From contig NZ_BMFU01000020.1 of the NCBI RefSeq assembly GCF_014639235.1, forward strand, positions 1 to 63,911: a DNA stretch of 63,911 nt. Reading direction: 5' to 3'. The translations under genes were made by a program, and so were the position numbers. The notes below the pieces were generated by a model. It saw only the letters and a program-made list of their open reading frames with translations. It searched no databases and was not told the DNA's origin. Source of the DNA: Paenibacillus silvae (GTDB lineage Bacteria; Bacillota; Bacilli; Paenibacillales; Paenibacillaceae). Shown here one piece after another: positions 57,211 through 63,911 of this stretch; the first letter of the stretch is position 1, and every line of letters begins with the position of its first letter.

Positions 57211-59673
57211 TTATTTAGTCTCGATTTCCTCACTAGATGGAACAGAAGCAGCCTTTTTCGTAACAGACAGTGCACCGTTCTCTTCATCAATGAGCAGTGA
57301 ATCACCTTTGGTCACATTGCCAGTAAGCAGTTCCTCAGACAATCTGTCTTCGATATGCTTCTGGATCGCCCTGCGAAGCGGACGTGCACCATACGCTGGA
57401 TCGAAGCCTGCTTTGGCCAGAAATGCTTTTGCATTATCTGTAAGCTCAAAGTCCACGTCATATTCATGCAGTCGTTTACGCAGGTCTTCACTCATAAGTG
57501 TAACAATCTCGGCAATGTGTTTCTCTTCCAGTGAATGGAATACGATGATTTCATCAATCCGGTTCAGGAACTCCGGACGGAAGCTTTTCTTCAGCTCATC
57601 CATCACTTTGCCTTTCATGTTATCGTAATCCGCACCCGCATCTACAACAGCTGTAAAGCCGAGGGTAGAGTTACGTTTGATCGCCTCGGCACCTACGTTG
57701 GATGTCAGGATGATCAGCGTATTGCGGAAGTCAACAACGCGACCTTTGGAGTCAGTCAAGCGACCATCTTCCAGCACTTGCAGCAGGATGTTGAACACTT
57801 CAGGATGTGCCTTCTCCACTTCATCCAACAGTACAACGGAGTAAGGTTTACGGCGAACTTTCTCGGTCAGCTGACCGCCTTCTTCATAGCCCACATATCC
57901 TGGAGGCGCTCCGACGAGACGTGCTGTGGAGTGCTTCTCTCCGTACTCGGACATATCAATCCGGATTACAGCATTCTCATCACCAAACATCGCTTCAGCG
58001 AGAGCACGAGCAAGCTCGGTTTTACCTACCCCTGTAGGACCAAGGAAGATAAATGAACCCATCGGACGTTTTGGATCTTTAAGTCCGGCACGTGCCCGGC
58101 GAACGGCGCGGCTGACGGATTTAACTGCCTCATCCTGACCGATAACCCGCTCATGCAGAATTTGCTCAAGGTTCATCAAGCGTTGTGTTTCTTCTTCTTT
58201 CAGCTTGTTCACCGGAATTCCTGTCCAGTTGGCTACCACTTGAGCGATATCCTCTGGTGTTACCTCGGAATCGGTACGGCCTTGTTTTTCTTTCCACTGA
58301 TTTTTCGTTGTATCCAGTTCTTCACGAATCTTTTGTTCCGTATCACGGAGTGCCGCAGCTTTCTCAAACTCCTGGCTCTGTACCGCAGCATCTTTCTCCT
58401 TGCGGATATCTTCAAGACGGCTCTCCAGTTGCTTCAGGTTTGGCGGAATTGTATACGAGTTCAGCCTTACTTTCGAACCGGCCTCATCAATCAAGTCGAT
58501 TGCTTTATCCGGCAGGAAGCGGTCTGTAATATAACGGTCAGACAATTTTACCGCCTGAACGATAGCTTCGTCCGTAATTTTTACGCGGTGATGCGCTTCG
58601 TAACGGTCACGCAGGCCATGCAAAATTTGAATAGCTTCTTCTGGTGAAGGCTGATCTACCGTAATCGGTTGGAAACGACGCTCCAGCGCAGCATCCTTCT
58701 CGATGTATTTGCGGTACTCATCCAGCGTTGTTGCACCGATGCATTGCAATTCACCGCGAGCGAGAGCCGGCTTCAAGATGTTCGATGCATCGATTGCCCC
58801 TTCAGCTCCACCTGCACCAATCAGGGTATGCAGCTCGTCGATGAACAGCACAATGTTACCCGCCTGACGAATTTCATCCATGATTTTTTTCAAACGATCC
58901 TCGAATTCACCACGATATTTGGTTCCGGCTACAACCGAGCCCATATCCAGTGTCATAACACGTTTGTCACGCAAGGTTTCCGGAATCTCGTTAGCGATAA
59001 TTTTTTGTGCGAGTCCTTCAGCAATTGCTGTTTTACCTACACCAGGCTCACCGATCAGCACCGGATTGTTTTTGGTACGACGGCTCAAGACTTGAATAAC
59101 ACGCTCAATTTCCTTACTGCGGCCAATAACCGGATCAAGGTTATTCTCTCTGGCATAAGCCGTCAAATCGCGAGCGAGACTGTCCAGTGTTGGTGTACTT
59201 ACATTGGCAGGTGTGCCATTGTGACTGGAGACAGCTTCGCTGCTGCCCAGCAATTGCAGCACTTGCTGACGTGCTTTATTCAAGCTGATTCCGAGGTTGT
59301 TGAGTACACGTGCAGCGACCCCTTCACCCTCACGAATGAGACCGAGCAGGATATGCTCTGTGCCCACGTAAGTGTGACCCAGTTTACGTGCCTCATCCAT
59401 AGACAGCTCAATAACTTTTTTCGCTCTTGGCGTATATGCAATGTTTGTAGGCTGCTCCTGGCCGCGGCCAATCAGCGTTTCTACTTCATCCTGAATTTTC
59501 TCCAATCCGAGTCCCAGGCCGATCAGTGCTTTGGCAGCAATGCCTTCACCTTCACGAATGAGGCCGAGCAAAATATGCTCTGTACCGATGTTATTATGAC
59601 CGAGACGGACAGCTTCTTCCTGCGCGAGTGCGAGCACCTTCTGGGCCCGTTCCGTAAATCTTCCAAACATCAT
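57211..59673 (-). CDS. clpC: ATP-dependent Clp protease ATP-binding subunit ClpC
   Basis: This 820-aa HSP100 chaperone unfolds substrates for ClpP. It has two N-terminal repeats (about 1-145), Walker A1 GEPGVGKT (208-215), an M-domain with coiled coil (about 410-465) that binds MecA/McsB, and Walker A2 GPTGVGKT (545-552). Late residues 'RPEFLNRIDEIIVF' and an IGL/F-type ClpP loop region are expected and plausible. Two adjacent ATGs share the ribosome binding site AGGAG; the first is used as in B. subtilis. Last gene of the ctsR operon. Confidence 0.97.
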   Translation of the reverse strand: MMFGRFTERAQKVLALAQEEAVRLGHNNIGTEHILLGLIREGEGIAAKALIGLGLGLEKIQDEVETLIGRGQEQPTNIAYTPRAKKVIELSMDEARKLGHTYVGTEHILLGLIREGEGVAARVLNNLGISLNKARQQVLQLLGSSEAVSSHNGTPANVSTPTLDSLARDLTAYARENNLDPVIGRSKEIERVIQVLSRRTKNNPVLIGEPGVGKTAIAEGLAQKIIANEIPETLRDKRVMTLDMGSVVAGTKYRGEFEDRLKKIMDEIRQAGNIVLFIDELHTLIGAGGAEGAIDASNILKPALARGELQCIGATTLDEYRKYIEKDAALERRFQPITVDQPSPEEAIQILHGLRDRYEAHHRVKITDEAIVQAVKLSDRYITDRFLPDKAIDLIDEAGSKVRLNSYTIPPNLKQLESRLEDIRKEKDAAVQSQEFEKAAALRDTEQKIREELDTTKNQWKEKQGRTDSEVTPEDIAQVVANWTGIPVNKLKEEETQRLMNLEQILHERVIGQDEAVKSVSRAVRRARAGLKDPKRPMGSFIFLGPTGVGKTELARALAEAMFGDENAVIRIDMSEYGEKHSTARLVGAPPGYVGYEEGGQLTEKVRRKPYSVVLLDEVEKAHPEVFNILLQVLEDGRLTDSKGRVVDFRNTLIILTSNVGAEAIKRNSTLGFTAVVDAGADYDNMKGKVMDELKKSFRPEFLNRIDEIIVFHSLEEKHIAEIVTLMSEDLRKRLHEYDVDFELTDNAKAFLAKAGFDPAYGARPLRRAIQKHIEDRLSEELLTGNVTKGDSLLIDEENGALSVTKKAASVPSSEEIETK

Positions 59674-59703
59674 ATCTCCTGCACCTCCATGGTTTTGGAT
59701 AAA

Positions 59704-59830
59704 ACGAAGGGATTACATTGAATTGAATAACCCTTCGTATTCATATCATTTTTGTTGCAGCCATGCTGCGAATAAAATCATTGGTCATCCCAGAAGCGGG
59801 ACACCTGTTATATAAAGCCGCATATGCGGC
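59704..59830 (-). other. Structured mcsB-clpC gap with three hairpins
   Basis: The 187-bp gap holds a perfect palindrome GCCGCATATGCGGC (59817-59830) followed on the minus strand by TTTATAT, a GCAGCATGGCTGC palindrome (59758-59770), and ACGAAGGG.../...CCCTTCGT (59704-59738) followed by TTTTATC, directly before the clpC ribosome binding site. The last one looks like a weak terminator or attenuator. Confidence 0.6.
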
Positions 59831-59860
59831 ATGAAACCAGTACTACAGTTCAAGGATAGT

Positions 59861-60931
59861 TTAGCCAGAGCCTTTGGTTGCTTTGATCGTATCACGAATT
59901 AACTGAGCCCGGTAGATGTCACGCTCATCTGTACGCATATCCCCGAACGTTTTTTGCAAAAATCCGGGCTGTGTCATCACATTCAGCTCATTCATCACCG
60001 GGATGGATATTCCATCGAGCAATCCAAGATCTACGCCAAGCCGCACATCCGATAGTCGCTGTGCCGCTTCCTTCGTGTCCACAATTGCCGCATGAGAAAG
60101 AATACCGTACGAACGCATTACACGATCCGTAATCCGTAGTCTGGAATCCGTAAGCAGCCTTTCTCTGGCTGTGCGCTCATGTCCGATAATCTGCAAAACA
60201 ACACTATGCAGGTTGTCGATGACTTCTTGCTCCGTCTGTCCCAGCGTAATCTGATTGGAAATCTGGAACAGGTTGCCCATTGCTTCACTGCCTTCACCGT
60301 AGATTCCCCGTACAGTTAACCCGACTTGGGATACTGCACTAAGAATACGTCCGATCTGCTGGGTCATGACAAGCGCCGGGAGATGCACCATTACAGATGC
60401 TCTCACCCCTGTGCCGACATTTGTCGGACAACTGGTTAGATATCCTCTGTGATCATCAAAGGCATAATCCACGTGCGCTTCAAATGCATCATCTATTGCG
60501 GAGGCTTTCTCCCAGGCCTCTTTCACCTGGAACCCCGGATAGAGACACTGGATACGCAGATGATCCTCTTCGTTAATCATAATGCTGACCGATTCATCCT
60601 CACTGAGGATAACGGCTCCGTGCCTTGACTCATTTGCGAGACTCGGACTAATCAGATGTTTCTCCACCAGCACCCGCTTGTCGAGTTCTCCAATATCCGT
60701 CAGATCGAGTGTAGTAAAATCACCAAAAGCGTGTACGTCATCGTATTGAAGTACTTCGCTCAGCTTATTCAGCACCTCTTCTGATTGCTCATTGGAAGCC
60801 AGCATCGGAAACGGGATATGCTGAAGGTTACGTGCAATCCGGACACGACTGCTGATCACAATTTCCGAGTCTACAGCATCGCTGCGCATCCAGTCACTGA
60901 GCGCCTTCTCCGTAAAACGCAGATTAGGCAT
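59861..60931 (-). CDS. mcsB: Protein arginine kinase McsB
   Basis: This 356-aa guanido-kinase-like enzyme phosphorylates arginine residues, marking proteins for ClpCP and inactivating CtsR. 'VISSRVRIARNL' (ATP-binding arginines), 'CPTNVGTGVRASVMV' (catalytic region with Cys) and the C-terminal guanido-kinase fold are present; the phosphagen kinase regulatory domain at the N-terminus is lacking, as is usual for McsB. Gap to mcsA is 28 bp. Confidence 0.96.
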   Translation of the reverse strand: MPNLRFTEKALSDWMRSDAVDSEIVISSRVRIARNLQHIPFPMLASNEQSEEVLNKLSEVLQYDDVHAFGDFTTLDLTDIGELDKRVLVEKHLISPSLANESRHGAVILSEDESVSIMINEEDHLRIQCLYPGFQVKEAWEKASAIDDAFEAHVDYAFDDHRGYLTSCPTNVGTGVRASVMVHLPALVMTQQIGRILSAVSQVGLTVRGIYGEGSEAMGNLFQISNQITLGQTEQEVIDNLHSVVLQIIGHERTARERLLTDSRLRITDRVMRSYGILSHAAIVDTKEAAQRLSDVRLGVDLGLLDGISIPVMNELNVMTQPGFLQKTFGDMRTDERDIYRAQLIRDTIKATKGSG

Positions 60932-60959
60932 TACCCTTCCCTCCTACTCATGACAAACT

Positions 60960-61478
60960 TTACTCCTGAGTTATTTCTTTTTCAAGTTCTCTGATCTGGT
61001 CACGAATCTGAGCCGCCTCTTCGAACTCTTCTTGCGCAATGCTTTGCTGCAAATGCTGCTTCAGATCGGCGATCTGCCGTTTAACCTTAATACGGCCACC
61101 TGCCCGAGCAGGAACTTTGCCTACATGAGACGTGCTGCCATGCACTCGTTTGAACAACGGGTCCAGACGGCTGTCAAAATATTTGTAACAAGAGCTGCAG
61201 CCAAAGCGGCCGATCTTGCTAAATTGGGCATAAGTCATGCCACATTCTTCACACTGCAGCGCCTTGGCAGGAGCTGCACCTGAACCTTTGCCTGCTGGAT
61301 CAAAATCGAGCAATCCGGACAGCAGGTTGTGAATGGAAAATCCGCCTGCAGTTCCAGGAATCATCTCCCCCTTCTCACGGGCACATGATTCACAGATATG
61401 AAATTCCGTCTTTTCTCCATTTACAATCTTAGTAAAATGCAGTGTAGCCGGACGTTTATTACATTCTTGGCACAGCAT
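60960..61478 (-). CDS. mcsA: McsB activator McsA
   Basis: This 172-aa zinc protein has four CxxC motifs (C-Q-E-C, C-E-S-C, C-E-E-C, C-S-S-C) and a C-terminal UVR-type coiled coil ('QHLQQSIAQEEFEEAAQIRDQIRELEKEI'). It activates McsB and senses heavy metals/heat in B. subtilis. Good ribosome binding site (GGAGGT) 9 nt before ATG. It lies 30 bp after ctsR. Confidence 0.95.
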   Translation of the reverse strand: MLCQECNKRPATLHFTKIVNGEKTEFHICESCAREKGEMIPGTAGGFSIHNLLSGLLDFDPAGKGSGAAPAKALQCEECGMTYAQFSKIGRFGCSSCYKYFDSRLDPLFKRVHGSTSHVGKVPARAGGRIKVKRQIADLKQHLQQSIAQEEFEEAAQIRDQIRELEKEITQE

Positions 61479-61508
61479 GTAGATGTACCTCCTTTGATCC
61501 CGATAGTT

Positions 61509-61970
61509 TCATTTACCGAGCAAAGATATTAGCATTGCCTTCAACATTCTGGCACGAATTTGATCCCGGTAAGGAAGTTTGACCATTAGAACTTCTCTCG
61601 ACACAGCCGCACGCATCAATCCGGCTTCCCGCTTGCTTAGAAAACGCGCTTCCTCCAGTTGATAGATCAGCCCTTCAGCAGCAGTCTGTCCAATTTCTTC
61701 ACCAATACTATGATGCAGATGGTTGTGCAGTGCCGATTGAGCCGGCAATTCAATGCGCTGTATGCGAACATATCCACCACCGCCGCGTTTACTCTCGACA
61801 AGATAACCTTTTTCCAGAGTGAAACGGGTACTGATGACATAATTGATCTGGGAAGGCACACATGAGAACTGATCCGCCAGATCATTACGCTGAATTTCAA
61901 TCATTCCTTCGGGACTTTCATGCAAAATACCCTTCAGATATCGTTCGATAATATCAGAGATATTACGCAT
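61509..61970 (-). CDS. ctsR: Transcriptional repressor of class III heat-shock genes CtsR
   Basis: This 153-aa repressor has a winged helix-turn-helix N-terminal domain whose tetraglycine loop (KRGGGGYVRI, Gly63-66, with Arg62 just before it) is the thermosensing and McsB-modified region, and a C-terminal helical dimerisation domain. The start was set at MRNISDIIERY behind GGAGG (8 nt); a longer in-frame reading has no ribosome binding site. It heads the operon and its own promoter carries a CtsR operator. Confidence 0.96.
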   Translation of the reverse strand: MRNISDIIERYLKGILHESPEGMIEIQRNDLADQFSCVPSQINYVISTRFTLEKGYLVESKRGGGGYVRIQRIELPAQSALHNHLHHSIGEEIGQTAAEGLIYQLEEARFLSKREAGLMRAAVSREVLMVKLPYRDQIRARMLKAMLISLLGK

Positions 61971-62237
61971 CCAATCATCCTCCACTGTCTGAAACGTTAA
62001 GTCAATAAGGACCCACACGCCCCCACAGAGTACACCTTCTCCACCCATTTAACCACTCAGGGAAACAGCGAATCTTGCTGTGTCCAGTGTTAAACAGGAG
62101 AACAAAGGAAGCACGAAGGTCCTTTAAATATCTCTTGATCTTCTAATGAAAATGTACAAGTTCTAAAACACTTCTCATCAGAGAGCAGAAAAGTCAAACA
62201 CCCGATTGTAAATAAAACAAGGGCTTTTTGGCCTTCA

Positions 62238-62262
62238 GTTGACTTTGACTTTCTTTGACTTT
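62238..62262 (-). promoter_or_regulatory. CtsR operator
   Basis: Minus-strand AGTCAAA GAA AGTCAAA (62260-62244) is the direct heptad repeat of CtsR with 3-nt spacing (consensus RGTCAAANANRGTCAAA), followed by a third partial copy GTCAAC (62243-62238). It begins 7 bp past the -10 and therefore covers the transcription start. Confidence 0.92.
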
Positions 62263-62268
62263 ATATAC

Positions 62269-62296
62269 ATTATAGCATATTTTGCTGGTTTGCCAA
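62269..62296 (-). promoter_or_regulatory. sigma-A promoter of the ctsR operon
   Basis: Minus-strand TTGGCA (62296-62291), 16-bp spacer, TATAAT (62274-62269), overlapping the CtsR operator downstream. A leader of roughly 290 nt then precedes ctsR; it contains only a weak ACAGC/GCTGT hairpin and no gene. Confidence 0.82.
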
Positions 62297-62348
62297 GTGG
62301 GGGCACTATTCATTTTTTACGATTTTACACGAAATATTCGCAGGACAC

Positions 62349-62379
62349 AAAAAAACCTCTCCCAAATATCAGGAGAAGT
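62349..62379 (-). terminator. Terminator of the acetyltransferase gene
   Basis: Minus-strand ACTTCTCC pairs with GGGAGAGGT (one G-U) across 7 nt, followed by seven Ts. Confidence 0.88.
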
Positions 62380-62443
62380 CTAATTGTCTCTTCATTACAC
62401 TCCTTATCGGCTCGAATCAAAGAAAGAAATCCGTGCTGACGGC

Positions 62444-63628
62444 TTAGAAAAAATCAAGCAAATATGTTTCACGTTTCGGTACAGCCTTCTCCAGTGCTTC
62501 AATTGCGTTAGCCGGGCCTTCCAGTCTGCCGATCCGGGCCATCTCTACCGGTCTGCGATACCCCATCAATATGGCTGTAAGTGTTTGAATCGTAAGGCGA
62601 ATCTGCTGATCGTTCTGAGCGTGACGCTCTGTTTCCGCCTTTTTCCATATGGAAGCTGTTCCGTTCAGCGCCACGTTCAACTCCCACACCCCTTCATTCC
62701 ACGGAGCGTATGCATCTTCCACCTCAAGTAAAATCTGTACAGGCGAGTCCTGGCTTGCAAAAGGGTACTGCGAGATGAACTGCTCCACACTCACAATTCG
62801 TGCCATAAAGTACGGTACGACCTCTTGTTGAATCCGCGGGTTATCCAGTTGAAATGCAAGCAAGTCACTTGCAGGCGCTTGCAAGGTGACTTCATCAATC
62901 ATGGAATCATGATTGGCAATGAACGTCCATAAGCCTTGCCTTGCCTCCTCGTTCAAATGAACCATTTCACCGATGGTGAACTTACCCTCCTTGACCTCAT
63001 AGAGCACATAACCTTTAGGTACCTTGGACTCATCATAGTATACAGCTCGCTGGCTGCCCTTTTTGACATAAACCGAATTGCTCCACCACGCGTCATCTCG
63101 ATTCAACGTCCCATTATAACGTGCAGCATACTCATCATATATCTGCTTTAATACTGGAAGCTCAGGATTTCCCCGCTTGATCGTTCCCGGTGTCTGTTTT
63201 TTGGTTGGCAGCATAGAAGTCGTCAATTTGTATTTCTTGAATTCAACATAGGTTTCCCACCCATACTTCCGATAAAAACCAAATGAGAACGGATGCAGGA
63301 AGGATACGCTCTGTTTATTCCGATTCATCTCTTCCAGTGCGTAACGCAGAAGCCCGGCAACCCAGCCTTTACGTCTGTACTCCGGCCATGTGGCTACACC
63401 TGCGATCCCGCCCATTTCAAAGGCCCTTCCCTGAATATACGTCTGAAAAGGAATAATTTGAAGCTTGGCTCCAACCTGACCGTCGGCGTAGACACCCAGT
63501 ACATTATGCCTTGCAAACTCCTGGCGCCGTTTCTCCAGCTGCTCCTCTGACAGTGTAAATTGAAAAGCGTACTCGGAAAGCGCCATACACGCTTCATAGT
63601 CGTCTGCTGTTAATTTGCGAAGTTCCAT
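62444..63628 (-). CDS. Eis-like GNAT family N-acetyltransferase
   Basis: This 394-aa protein has an N-terminal GNAT domain with acetyl-CoA loop 'GIAGVATWPEYRRKGWVAGLL' (about 70-95), a second GNAT-like middle part and a C-terminal sterol-carrier-like domain (about 285-394), the layout of Eis-type acetyltransferases. Family members acetylate amines, including aminoglycosides; the substrate here is not known. The start (MELRKLTADDY) follows GGGGTG; a GTG 12 nt upstream is also possible. It sits alone between 5S rRNA and ctsR with its own terminator. Confidence 0.85.
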   Translation of the reverse strand: MELRKLTADDYEACMALSEYAFQFTLSEEQLEKRRQEFARHNVLGVYADGQVGAKLQIIPFQTYIQGRAFEMGGIAGVATWPEYRRKGWVAGLLRYALEEMNRNKQSVSFLHPFSFGFYRKYGWETYVEFKKYKLTTSMLPTKKQTPGTIKRGNPELPVLKQIYDEYAARYNGTLNRDDAWWSNSVYVKKGSQRAVYYDESKVPKGYVLYEVKEGKFTIGEMVHLNEEARQGLWTFIANHDSMIDEVTLQAPASDLLAFQLDNPRIQQEVVPYFMARIVSVEQFISQYPFASQDSPVQILLEVEDAYAPWNEGVWELNVALNGTASIWKKAETERHAQNDQQIRLTIQTLTAILMGYRRPVEMARIGRLEGPANAIEALEKAVPKRETYLLDFF

Positions 63629-63708
63629 ATCAATCTGCACCCCATTCTCGTAGTGTAAGTCTCTTTGCGTAAAAGGCTGTACTCAACTGTTCCTTATATT
63701 TGAGTGTG

Positions 63709-63744
63709 TCAGAGGTTACCACTAAAGTCAAACTGGAGATGCAA
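63709..63744 (-). CDS. Possible 11-codon leader ORF upstream of the acetyltransferase
   Basis: A TTG start 8 nt behind a very good ribosome binding site (AGGAGG) opens a short ORF reading MHLQFDFSGNL and stop, about 80 bp upstream of the acetyltransferase gene. It could be a leader peptide or chance. No similarity known to me. Confidence 0.25.
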   Translation of the reverse strand: MHLQFDFSGNL

Positions 63745-63791
63745 ATGCTTCACCTCCTGTTTATCGAATTTCTTAAATCCAAAATAAGAAC

Positions 63792-63824
63792 AAAAAACAC
63801 ACCTGACATTCATCAAGTGTGTTT
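63792..63824 (-). terminator. rRNA operon terminator
   Basis: Minus-strand AACACAC.TGA and TCA.GTGTGTT form a stem around a short loop, followed by six Ts, starting about 10 nt after the 5S 3' end. Confidence 0.9.
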
Positions 63825-63831
63825 ATGAGTT

Positions 63832-63911
63832 GCTTGGCGGCGTCCTACTCTCCCAGGACCCTGCGGTCCAAGTACCATCGGCGCTAGAGGGCTTAACGGT
63901 CGTGTTCGGGA
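63832..63911 (-). rRNA. 5S ribosomal RNA, 3' part (partial)
   Basis: Minus-strand sequence reads 'tcccgaacacgaccgttaag', then 'ccctctagcgccgatggtac' and ends 'ggacgccgccaagc', the 3' portion of a Firmicute 5S rRNA. The gene continues past the right edge. The exact 3' end is estimated from the typical GCCAAGC ending. Confidence 0.95.

Noticed and set aside
1..63911. CRISPR array, insertion sequence, prophage or defence island
   Set aside because: No regularly spaced repeats, transposase or integrase motifs or phage genes were seen. Nearly all coding sequence belongs to conserved housekeeping operons.
1..63911. tRNA genes near the rRNA ends
   Set aside because: No cloverleaf with CCA-proximal and TTCGA-type motifs was seen in the spacers next to the 16S or 5S genes inside this window.

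Overview
The window is a 63.9-kb stretch of a spore-forming Gram-positive chromosome, almost certainly a Paenibacillus. The 16S rRNA start, strong AGGAGG ribosome binding sites, sporulation genes (gerD, kbaA, cwlD, pdaB, sigH) and the gene order (ctsR to gltX to rpoBC to S10/spc/alpha to pdaB) all fit. Apart from pdaB, gerD and one small ORF, everything is on the minus strand, so the biological order runs right to left. The segment lies between two rRNA operons in the same orientation: a 5S 3' end at the right edge and a 16S 5' end at the left edge. B. subtilis has the same bracketing.

In transcription order (right to left): 5S rRNA and terminator; an Eis-like acetyltransferase; the CtsR-controlled operon ctsR-mcsA-mcsB-clpC (protein quality control); radA-disA-pssA (DNA repair, c-di-AMP, phosphatidylserine); a small plus-strand ORF of unknown function; a PIN-TRAM protein with ispD-ispF-gltX; a cysteine T-box followed by cysE-cysS-mrnC-rlmB-rae1; sigH; rpmG-secE-nusG and rplK-rplA; the L10 leader with rplJ-rplL; rsmC; rpoB-rpoC; the str operon (L7Ae-like, rpsL, rpsG, fusA, tuf); the S10-spc-alpha ribosomal protein superoperon from rpsJ to rplQ, including secY, adk, map, infA and rpoA; truA; rplM-rpsI; the sulfate assimilation pair cysH-sat; the sporulation cluster cwlD, mrp/salA, gerD, kbaA, pdaB and a SpoIIM-like membrane protein; a small conserved-looking ORF; and the tandem promoters and 16S start of the next rRNA operon.

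The genes cover transcription, translation, secretion, stress proteolysis and late sporulation. Regulation can be read directly in many places: sigma-A promoters with 16-18 bp spacers, a CtsR operator, a T-box, an L10 leader, candidate leaders for S10, L13 and rpoB, sporulation-sigma promoters for cwlD, pdaB and gerD, and many terminators. rpoB, rpoC, rplJ and kbaA start at TTG; sigH, secE, rpsN, rpoA and radA start at GTG.

I see no insertion sequence, prophage, CRISPR array, defence island or tRNA gene. The most unusual points are the cysH-sat pair inside the ribosomal/sporulation region with a 0.65-kb structured non-coding stretch before it, the lack of the ecfA1-ecfA2-ecfT genes expected between rplQ and truA, a plus-strand orphan ORF and pssA inserted after disA, and several strong unexplained hairpins in intergenic gaps (infA-rpmJ, secY-adk, mcsB-clpC, rplL-rsmC). 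No clearly new biological system could be established from sequence alone.
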